39,828 nt of DNA from an uncultured Prevotellaceae bacterium (GTDB lineage: Bacteria > Bacteroidota > Bacteroidia > Bacteroidales > Muribaculaceae): the NCBI GenBank assembly GCA_947165485.1, contig CAMVAP010000029.1, positions 1-39,828 of the forward strand, written 5' to 3'. The translations under genes were made by a program, and so were the position numbers. Positions 15,398-22,585 of this stretch are shown here, piece after piece. Positions within the stretch are counted from its first letter, which is position 1, and every line of letters begins with the position of its first letter. The notes below the pieces were generated by a model. The model was given only the letters and a program-made list of their open reading frames with translations. It made no database searches and was not told where the DNA came from.

Positions 15398-16750
15398 ATG
15401 CCTTTTAACGAGAAAGAGATACAAGATTATATCTGGAATCATAGAGAGGAACTTTTTTCTATGATAGAACCACCTTCGTTTGACCCCAAACCCATTAAAA
15501 TGCCTGAAGAGTATGAACCATGGGAGTTGCTGTATTATCAGTTGATAAAAGAATACAAGGAATCCTACGAGCTTTTAGAATGCTTGGACATCTTTGGATG
15601 TGAGGTAAGATTACCAAAAGAAGGAGAGAATACTATTCGAACAGACTTTTTAGGATGTTTTGAGGGAGAGAATGGTCTTATCATTTGTGAACTTAAGGTG
15701 AATAGACAAACTGAGAGACAATCATATACCGAATTATTTGCATACGCAAACCATATCAGAAGTAAGTTCGCCCCAATGGGCCGTCGGGACATTCTCTATC
15801 TTCTGATTGCTCCAATGGAGGAGCGTATTCTACGTGAGGCAACCATCAGTAATTTATTATATGATAAGAATAAGGAAATTGTACTTATTCCAGAGGTGGG
15901 GGCAACTATTGATACACTAAAGTTTAAAATGTGGATACCATCTAAAGATGAGTTTTGTGTGTTTGCAAGAACTGCTTTTGCTTTTGAGAATATAGATGTT
16001 TTTAGAATTAGTTGGAGGGGTGCAGAAGGCATCTGGAGCCCAACACAAGAAGGCGTGATACCCAACACTGAAATGATACATAGGTTAAATAAAGTATCTC
16101 ATTGTGCTGCCCAAATCATGGAAGCAAATGGCATCAATGGTTTTGTGTATTGTTCGCAGTCATACCCTGAAGTAAGAGAAAATGGAATCCTTGAAAATGG
16201 AATAACTATTTGTGGAATTAATCCATTCAAATCAGCAAAAACACGTTATTTCTATAAAAAGGGTCTTAATATAAATGAAGCTGCTAAAGCTGAAATTGAA
16301 CACTTGGGTATGGAAATGATTTTCCCCAATTTAAAGAATAATTGTGAAGATTTAGATAATCGTGAATCTCATTTGTTTCTACTGTCGGAATCTTGGTCCT
16401 CTTGCTTAGATCGAATAGCCTTTGATGTTTTAAGACTTGTGAATTATACCTTTGGACCTATGAGATATGAGCATGGATATAGTTCTTTTACTTGGGACAG
16501 TTATTTGTATGATTCTTCAGAGGATGATTTATGTTGGAATTTTGATATAAACCTTACCGGAATTTTTAGAGAAATATATAACTTGAAATTAGAACGCTAT
16601 TATGAGGCGGCACATAAGTATACGGATAGAGAAAAGAGTATAATTATAGAAAGCGGCAAACTTGAGTATCATTGTATAGACATGATATATTCCCACCATC
16701 ATATTCGAGATTTTATAAAAGGTCTGATAGGTAATAAAGATGAGAATTAG
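15398..16750 (+). CDS. Uncharacterised protein with a PD-(D/E)XK nuclease-like motif
   Basis: I do not recognise this 450-residue family by name. Near its N-terminus it has RTDFLGCFEG then LIICELKVN: D83, then E98-x-K100 on a hydrophobic strand, the arrangement of PD-(D/E)XK nucleases, followed by an RQSYTELFAYANHI helix. This region resembles nuclease domains that act on DNA ends, but it could also be an inactive fold. The remaining 300 or so residues are aromatic- and acid-rich with no motif I can name. Codons are AT-rich, unlike the core genes. The ATG at 15398 is preferred over an in-frame TTG 12 bases earlier. Its island setting beside an ATPase/DUF4143 gene makes a defence or mobile-element role plausible but unproven. 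Confidence 0.65.
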   Translation: MPFNEKEIQDYIWNHREELFSMIEPPSFDPKPIKMPEEYEPWELLYYQLIKEYKESYELLECLDIFGCEVRLPKEGENTIRTDFLGCFEGENGLIICELKVNRQTERQSYTELFAYANHIRSKFAPMGRRDILYLLIAPMEERILREATISNLLYDKNKEIVLIPEVGATIDTLKFKMWIPSKDEFCVFARTAFAFENIDVFRISWRGAEGIWSPTQEGVIPNTEMIHRLNKVSHCAAQIMEANGINGFVYCSQSYPEVRENGILENGITICGINPFKSAKTRYFYKKGLNINEAAKAEIEHLGMEMIFPNLKNNCEDLDNRESHLFLLSESWSSCLDRIAFDVLRLVNYTFGPMRYEHGYSSFTWDSYLYDSSEDDLCWNFDINLTGIFREIYNLKLERYYEAAHKYTDREKSIIIESGKLEYHCIDMIYSHHHIRDFIKGLIGNKDEN

Positions 16751-17087
16751 GAAATGAAAGACAGAGAGGTGAGAGGTTCTGAGGTGATTTCAAGTGCGAA
16801 TCAGGAATCGATCAGGTTTTTGAGCTGATTGTGCTTCTATGACAGTTAATTACAAAGTTATTTTACTGAGCCTTATTGTTATTAGATATAGCTTTTATAG
16901 TAGAATGGAAAACACACAGATTTTGAACATTCCTTAAAAACAGAATATAAAAAGTCAAAAACCTCCATGTAATGAAAATGGCCAACCCTATAATTGATAG
17001 ACTGAATTGCTCTTTTTTAGGTTTCTCTGATTCTCTTGGCGTATCCTACTTTCTATGAGTCAATGCAAAGGATGGCACAGTAATTAT
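16751..17087. other. Gene-free AT-rich spacer
   Basis: No gene or clear terminator is seen. Positions 16803-16836 are an imperfect copy of 15228-15262 on the other side of the nuclease-like gene. The rest is AT-rich without recognisable signals. Confidence 0.5.
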
Positions 17088-17681
17088 TTAACGAAAATAG
17101 TAAAAAGTACACTTCGTTTCTATATCTTCATATTCATTTATTGCAAAACCGAATTCTTTATGTGGGAAATATTGTAATTCAACTGGTGATTTTATCGGCT
17201 TTGACATTATAAATTTATTATCACCCATCAGTTCAAGGCGGGCATAATAGTACTTACCATTAGATTTAAGAAGAAACTGTGCTCTATGATCTTGTTGCCC
17301 ATCTTCGTATTCATCCACAATACCCTCGTTCTCTTCTTCAAAGATTGCCTTTTCAATATGATAATCTTTACTAATTGCGCCCATAGTTGTTGTTAAAATA
17401 TTTCCATTAATTACAACTTCCCCATGATCATATTCAAGATTTGTTTCGGGTATCGTATTTTGTTTATCAGCAACCTTGTTGAATATGTATCTTGTTCCTT
17501 CTTCGATAAAGGATTCACATTTGATATATTTATTCTGCATACTTTCGGACGCACCTAATGTAGAGTGCGTATTTGGAGATACAGTCTCTGTAGAGGTAGA
17601 AGTATTGTTTTCACAAGTAGAAAATGATATACCGAATAACAGTAACAATGTAATAATTACAAGAATATAAGACGCCTTCAT
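17088..17681 (-). CDS. Hypothetical secreted or lipoprotein-like protein
   Basis: I do not recognise this 197-residue protein. It begins with a strongly hydrophobic signal (MKASYILVIITLLLLFGISFSTC). A cysteine follows the hydrophobic core, but the preceding FST does not fit a canonical lipobox, so lipidation is uncertain. A Ser/Thr/Asn-rich linker of about 25 residues comes next, then a compact acidic domain (EEENEGIVDEYEDGQQDH near residues 120-137) with beta-type segments, ending TKCTFYYFR. The TTG two codons upstream is rejected in favour of the ATG. Composition is AT-rich like the rest of the island. It shares its strand with the zinc-ribbon membrane protein 127 bp upstream. Confidence 0.55.
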   Translation of the reverse strand: MKASYILVIITLLLLFGISFSTCENNTSTSTETVSPNTHSTLGASESMQNKYIKCESFIEEGTRYIFNKVADKQNTIPETNLEYDHGEVVINGNILTTTMGAISKDYHIEKAIFEEENEGIVDEYEDGQQDHRAQFLLKSNGKYYYARLELMGDNKFIMSKPIKSPVELQYFPHKEFGFAINEYEDIETKCTFYYFR

Positions 17682-17808
17682 ATACAAAAGAGATTTAGTA
17701 TCTTTATTATCAACATCACAGAATTTGGAATATTAGAAGTAAATACTTCATTCTATTTATGGATATTCAATGTTGTTGCTCGCAATCATTTATCGTGTCA
17801 CCAGTTAA

Positions 17809-18315
17809 CTATTTAAATAGGGGATTTTTAAGAGCATTGTCTTTAGCAGCTTGACTAATATCAATTGATTTATCAAATAGAAAATGTTCAACCCAACCAA
17901 TAACAGCCATGATGAATAATCCGATTATTACAAAAACAAAAAGTAGGCCAATGACATTGCCAATACCACCATTTTCCATTATCTTGTTCCAATTAATAAT
18001 AAAGAAAAGAATTGCTAGTACAATAAATATGATCATAATAGACCATGTGAACAAACTCTCCTTTCTAATCCTTCTTTTAGCACAAGATTTACAAAAACGA
18101 ACATGGTAATATGTGTCTTGATATGTTCTTGTGACAGTGCGCCCACTGATCTTAGTACCAACATGTTCAGATTTTGTATTAATTGGTATCACCACAGCCT
18201 CTTCAATTCTATATTGTTTTCTGCAAATTGGACAGCGGAAGTATATTCCTGCAAGGTTTGGAAAATATGTTGGGACATGATCCCGCTTTATAATCTGATC
18301 GTTATTATTAGCCAT
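17809..18315 (-). CDS. Small membrane protein with an N-terminal zinc-ribbon-like motif
   Basis: I do not recognise this 168-residue protein as a named family. It has CPIC near residue 31 and a second pair, CKSC, about 45 residues later, a four-Cys arrangement like a zinc ribbon, followed by a basic KRRIRKE. Two transmembrane helices come next (about residues 90-110 and 121-145), then a short tail. The positive-inside pattern puts the ribbon in the cytoplasm. The start at 18315 gives better spacing to AAAAGAA than the ATG two codons earlier. A promoter box lies about 165 bp upstream. It is part of the AT-rich island. Confidence 0.55.
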   Translation of the reverse strand: MANNNDQIIKRDHVPTYFPNLAGIYFRCPICRKQYRIEEAVVIPINTKSEHVGTKISGRTVTRTYQDTYYHVRFCKSCAKRRIRKESLFTWSIMIIFIVLAILFFIINWNKIMENGGIGNVIGLLFVFVIIGLFIMAVIGWVEHFLFDKSIDISQAAKDNALKNPLFK

Positions 18316-18330
18316 AATCATTTCTTTTAA

Positions 18331-19150
18331 TAAAACGGCCGAACTTGTATCTGGTTTGAATATCAGATGAAAAGAAAAGGTTTCTAGCGCTTAAACTACA
18401 TGCAAATAAAAACCATTTATCATGATACTTTGCTGGCAAATCCAGCCGTTTAGGTTGATAAATACTAAATTATGTTTTTGCAAAGATAGTAATAATTTTA
18501 TATTATTCAGATTTTCTGGCCATTTTAATTAGATTAGCACCAACTATTCCTTTTGTAAATTATAATCAATAGCCCTAAAAGTGTTAGTAACAATATGATG
18601 TTACGATGTTTTATTCTTTTAGATAGTTGGTAAGTGCCTCGTATGTCCCACGTTCCCTCACCGAATCAGTATAAAATATAATTGGATGACATAAATAGAT
18701 TTCTTAAACTATCTTTTACTGTTTGAGTTCCATTATGGGTGCAATATGGATAAAGAACGCAATTTGGGAGTATCCACGAGTAGTTCTTAATCCAGAATGG
18801 AGGATATTAAACATTCTCCAGCAATTGCTTCTGCCACCCCATATGTCTTCCCCTTCTTATTCTTAAATTAAACCATTGTATATAAGAGAATTAGAGAACG
18901 CATTTATTTACGATTTAAACTAACATTTACAAACAAAACAGAGAGAATACAATGATTAATTTACCAAAACTCGTCATGGCTCGATTTAGACGTTAATAAA
19001 ATGAGGACAGGGTGGCACTAAGGTTGTATTTCTTGCCTTCAAAAACCGAGTGCGGATGCCTTAGTATTTATTGTATTTCTTGTTTTCCCTATCATCATTT
19101 CTATCATGTATTGTCTTAGTTGAGGACTGGGCTGCATTTAGGTTGGGAGT
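18331..19150. other. Gene-free AT-rich stretch at the island's right end
   Basis: No credible gene is seen in about 820 bp. It holds a minus-strand -7 box (18481), a small hairpin (GCTGG/CCAGC near 18432-18447), a 14-codon frame at 18952, a copy of the AT-rich 23-nt motif at 19068-19090, and two diverged copies of the MATE promoter region. Confidence 0.5.
18481..18488 (-). promoter_or_regulatory. -7 box for the zinc-ribbon membrane protein
   Basis: Minus-strand TATCTTTG matches TAnnTTTG exactly. It implies a leader of about 160 nt to the start at 18315. No clear -33 TTTG is present. Confidence 0.45.
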
Positions 19151-19181
19151 TTTGTCTTGTGTGCAAAAACGTGTACCTTTG
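19151..19181 (+). promoter_or_regulatory. Promoter of the MATE exporter gene
   Basis: TTTG (19151-19154), a 19-nt spacer and TACCTTTG (19174-19181) fit the Bacteroidetes consensus exactly. The first ATG begins 5 nt after the box, near the expected transcription start. Confidence 0.75.
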
Positions 19182-19186
19182 TGGGC

Positions 19187-20500
19187 ATGAAAGAGGGCAT
19201 GAATCGGGAGATATTGAAGATTGCGTTGCCGGCGATTGTGGCCAACATCACGGTGCCGCTGCTGGGACTGGTGGATACCGCTATCGCCGGGCACCTGGGC
19301 GACAAGATATTCATTGGGGCTGTGGCTGTGGGCGCGATGATGTTCAACCTGGTGTACTGGAACTTCGGGTTCCTGCGCATGAGCACATCGGGGATGACGG
19401 CACAGACCTATGGCAGCAGGGACTTTAAGGAGAGCGCCAAGCTGCTGGGCGAATCGACCGCGCTGGCGCTGCTCATCTCGGCCATCATCATCGTGCTGCA
19501 ATGGCCCATCAGGCTGCTATTGCTGTGGATCATCGGTCCCTCGCCCGACGTCACGTCGCTGGCCATCACCTATTTCACCATCTGCATCTGGGGCGTGCCG
19601 CCCGTGCTGGTGATGATGGCCTTCAAGGGGTGGCTGTTAGGAATGCAGGACTCGCAGAGCGCGATGTGGATCTCGATCATGACCAACGTGTTTAACATCG
19701 CGGCGAGCCTCATCTGCGTGTATGTGTTGAAGATGGGCTTCACGGGTATCGCCGTGGGCACGATGGCCGGTGAATGGCTCGGCCTGCTGTATGCCGCCCT
19801 GACGGTGCAACGCAAGTTCCCGCAGCTCAACGGTGTGCTCGACTGGCGGCGCGTGTGGCGCTTCAAGGGCGCTGGGCGCTACTTCAAGGTGAGCCGTGAC
19901 ATCTTCATCCGCAGTTTCCTGCTGATGACCGTCAGCTTGGCATTTGTCTCGATCGGAGCCCGCAGCGGTGACCTGATTCTCGCCGTCAACGCCTTGATAC
20001 TGCAACTGTTCACCCTGTATAGCCACTTCATGGACGGCGTCGCCTTTGCCGGTGAGGCCGTCGTGGGCAAGTATTACGGCATGGGCGACATGGCGCGCAT
20101 GAGACGCTGCATCAGGCTGCTGTTCCTGTGGGGTGGAGCCGTTGCTGCCGTGTTCACGCTGATTTACTCGTTCCCACGGGTGGCCTTCGGGCTGTTGACC
20201 GACCAGCAGGGCGTCATCGAGGCCGCGATGGACTACCGCGTGTGGTGCGCGCTGATTCCCGTGGCAGGCATGGCCGCCTTTGTGTGGGACGGCGTTTTCA
20301 TCAGCCTGACACGGTCGATGGGTATGCTCATCAGCGCCTCGATCGCCTGGTCGCTGTTCTTTGTCATCTACTGGATCACGCCCGAGGGCTGGGGCAACAA
20401 CCGCCTGTGGGTGGCTTACCTGAGTTTCCTGGCCCTGCGCGGCATCATCCAGACAATCCTCTACCGCCGCTACCTGAATAGCGGTGTGCTGGAAGGCTAG
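19187..20500 (+). CDS. MATE family efflux transporter (DinF-like)
   Basis: The 437-residue protein has about 12 transmembrane helices and opens with EILKIALPAIVANITVPLLGLVDTAIAGHLG, the helix 1 signature of DinF-type MATE exporters. It would use a cation gradient to export drugs or metabolites from the cytoplasm. Two halves each of six helices can be traced, with the loop VQRKFPQLNGVLDWRRVWRF between them. Two starts are possible: the ATG at 19187, which would make the mRNA leaderless, or the ATG at 19199, which has AAAGAGGG just before it. A GTG further upstream precedes the promoter box and is rejected. It converges on the M6 protease gene with a 10-bp gap and no terminator between them. 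Confidence 0.88.
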   Translation: MKEGMNREILKIALPAIVANITVPLLGLVDTAIAGHLGDKIFIGAVAVGAMMFNLVYWNFGFLRMSTSGMTAQTYGSRDFKESAKLLGESTALALLISAIIIVLQWPIRLLLLWIIGPSPDVTSLAITYFTICIWGVPPVLVMMAFKGWLLGMQDSQSAMWISIMTNVFNIAASLICVYVLKMGFTGIAVGTMAGEWLGLLYAALTVQRKFPQLNGVLDWRRVWRFKGAGRYFKVSRDIFIRSFLLMTVSLAFVSIGARSGDLILAVNALILQLFTLYSHFMDGVAFAGEAVVGKYYGMGDMARMRRCIRLLFLWGGAVAAVFTLIYSFPRVAFGLLTDQQGVIEAAMDYRVWCALIPVAGMAAFVWDGVFISLTRSMGMLISASIAWSLFFVIYWITPEGWGNNRLWVAYLSFLALRGIIQTILYRRYLNSGVLEG

Positions 20501-20510
20501 TTATCCCCTA

Positions 20511-22292
20511 TCAGTTGTCCTTCATCAACATGTCGATGAGGTCCGACAGGTCGGCAATAGTGACGCCATCCATATCGTTGACATCGGCACAGATGGCGCA
20601 GCACTCGATTTTGGAGCCCAGCAGGTAATCAATCAATGTAGTGACATCACCGATGGCAACGCTTCCATCATGGTTGAGATCACCCTTGTGGAAATTGTGC
20701 ACTTCCTTCATGTACCAGAAGCTGGCAGAGCCGTCACGGTTAATTATCATCTCGGTCACGGGTTTGCCCAGATAGCCGGCGGAGCCCGTGATGTTGCCCA
20801 TAGGATCCATGTTGAGCATAGTGGCGGGAATAGAATTATCGGTCAGTTCATTTTTACCGTTTTGTGGCCACACGTCGCCACTCTCGCTGTATTTGCTCAA
20901 CTTGTTGTCGGCAGGCATCAGGGTCACCAGCTGTATTTTCTCGTTGTTGGGCTTGTTGTTTCTCCACTGGGTGGAACTGTAAGTGATGTGCGTCACCAGT
21001 ATGCCCTGTCCCGGCAAGTAGCGGTCCCACCCCACTCGCCTGCGGTTCTCAAAGATGAAATACTCGTTCCTGTTCAGGTCGCTCTTGATGCACACAGCCT
21101 TGTCGGTGTCCTTGTGACCGCTGTTCCACACGGGCAAGGTGTAGTAGGTGTTAGGCTCGGGCGTGATATAGTCCACCCATCCCATAAACACCTTCTCATA
21201 GGCCGAATAGCCCACCGGCGTGTTGCCGTCATCGCAATAGCAACCCAAGCACATGATGTCCCAGTTGCCCATGCCATAATTGTCGTTGGTGCCCGTGTCA
21301 TAGAGGTCGGGCAGACCCAGGCAGTGTCCAAACTCGTGTACAAATGTGCCGATGCCATCGATGGTCTTGCCATTGTCGTTGCTGCCACGCAGCTCATTGA
21401 ACACGGCAAACTGATTGATGTAAGGATCACCACTACTCGGGCTGAAGGACCCATTGCCACCCCTAGAATAATACTTGGCAGCGTCAAGCGTCCAGTTGCA
21501 GGGCCAGATGGCCTCGGGGTGATACATCGAAGCCTGAGCCTCACCCACACCGGCAAAGATCACGATGACCACATCACAGTAGTAGTCATGGTTGGTATCA
21601 TAGGGGGCGAACGACACTCCATCGGCAGCAGCCAGCTCACAGGCTTCGGTCACCAGCCACCCGATGCCCTTATCCTTGGTAGTGCCTGAACGGCCACCAT
21701 AATATTCCCGATTCTGTGACAGGCAGTAGATGCCGTACACGTCAAACACGGGGTTGTACACACCATTGGACTGATCACGGAAGTACTGTCCCACACTCAT
21801 GTCACCGGTGAGCATGGATTGGATGATTTTTTCCTTGGTGTTGGTAAACTTCTTATCCTGGAACTCCACCAGAATGATGGGAATGTGGCGCTCACCATTG
21901 GCAGGCACATCGGCTGCGGTGTTGCTGCCAACGGCATTCAACTTGCCATTCCTGGCAGGCAGCTGGTAAGGCCTGGAGGTCATCGTCAATGTGCCACGCT
22001 GAGCGGCGACAAAGGCTTTCTCGGTCATGTTGCGATCCTTGGCTTCATGAGCCCGCATGGCAGTGAGTCCCGTCAATGAGGATGTGTAGTAGAAATCGCC
22101 GTCACTACCACGGGCGACCGTCAGACCATCACTGGTCAGGATAGCATTGTTAAAGGCATTACCCACGGCACGCAATGTCAAGGTTGTGCCGTCACTCTGC
22201 TTGATAGTCTGCAAGCCAGGCCATGCTGGCACAGCACTAGCGATGGCTGCGCAACACAGCCACATCGTGAAGATAAGAAGGTTTTTTTTCAT
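20511..22292 (-). CDS. Secreted M6-family metalloprotease with dockerin-like C-terminus
   Basis: The 593-residue protein has a signal peptide (MKKNLLIFTMWLCCAAIASA). A propeptide-like region follows (about 21-130), with GNAFNNAILTSDGLTVARG and DGDFYYTSS. The M6 (immune inhibitor A-like) peptidase domain has the zinc motif HEFGHCLGLPD with H319, E320 and H323, plus MGNWDIMCLG and SAYEKVFMGW downstream. Its last 60 residues form two dockerin-type calcium-loop repeats (GDLNHDGSVAIGDVTTLIDYLL and a second ending DGVTIADLSDLIDMLM). No T9SS-type C-terminal domain is present. It likely acts outside the cell on proteins; the dockerin-like end may be a tether or stability module. The gene to its right is a paralog. 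Confidence 0.88.
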   Translation of the reverse strand: MKKNLLIFTMWLCCAAIASAVPAWPGLQTIKQSDGTTLTLRAVGNAFNNAILTSDGLTVARGSDGDFYYTSSLTGLTAMRAHEAKDRNMTEKAFVAAQRGTLTMTSRPYQLPARNGKLNAVGSNTAADVPANGERHIPIILVEFQDKKFTNTKEKIIQSMLTGDMSVGQYFRDQSNGVYNPVFDVYGIYCLSQNREYYGGRSGTTKDKGIGWLVTEACELAAADGVSFAPYDTNHDYYCDVVIVIFAGVGEAQASMYHPEAIWPCNWTLDAAKYYSRGGNGSFSPSSGDPYINQFAVFNELRGSNDNGKTIDGIGTFVHEFGHCLGLPDLYDTGTNDNYGMGNWDIMCLGCYCDDGNTPVGYSAYEKVFMGWVDYITPEPNTYYTLPVWNSGHKDTDKAVCIKSDLNRNEYFIFENRRRVGWDRYLPGQGILVTHITYSSTQWRNNKPNNEKIQLVTLMPADNKLSKYSESGDVWPQNGKNELTDNSIPATMLNMDPMGNITGSAGYLGKPVTEMIINRDGSASFWYMKEVHNFHKGDLNHDGSVAIGDVTTLIDYLLGSKIECCAICADVNDMDGVTIADLSDLIDMLMKDN

Positions 22293-22407
22293 CGATAGTT
22301 AAATCGTTGAGTTAGTGATATCTATAAATAAAGCAATATACCAATAAACAAGAGAACAAGTTGGCCTTAACTATTTCATAATGAATTGAAAACGTTTAAA
22401 AGCCGTG

Positions 22408-22438
22408 CAAAATTAAGCATAAAAATGCTAATCACAAA
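22408..22438 (-). promoter_or_regulatory. Promoter of the shorter M6 protease gene
   Basis: Minus-strand TTTG (22438-22435), a 19-nt spacer and TAATTTTG (22415-22408) match the consensus. It predicts a leader of about 110 nt and separate transcription from the upstream paralog. Confidence 0.65.
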
Positions 22439-22510
22439 GTGAACTGGCCTAGATTGATCTTTTTTATTATAATCAATAGTGATACTGAGTGCCTTTAAAC
22501 AACCATATAT

Positions 22511-22564
22511 CAACAAGCACGATGAGGCAAGGACTTGAGTGTTCCTGCCCCATCGTGCTTGTTG
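22511..22564 (-). terminator. Strong hairpin after the longer M6 protease gene
   Basis: CAACAAGCACGATG (22511-22524) pairs perfectly with 22551-22564, with further inner pairing (AGGCA/TGCC). It starts 22 nt past the stop of the upstream gene. The T-tract is weak, but position and stability suit a terminator. Confidence 0.65.
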
Positions 22565-22585
22565 TATTGTGAGTAATCTAATCTA

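Noticed and set aside
18952-18996. A 14-codon frame (MINLPKLVMARFRR) with an AGAGAG upstream
   Set aside because: It is too short to support by content alone, no gene follows to make it a leader peptide, and similar frames occur by chance in this spacer. It could be a truncated gene start.
13585-19150. Prophage or integrative conjugative element
   Set aside because: No integrase, relaxase, structural phage gene, tRNA target or attachment-site duplication was found; only composition and gene type suggest acquisition.
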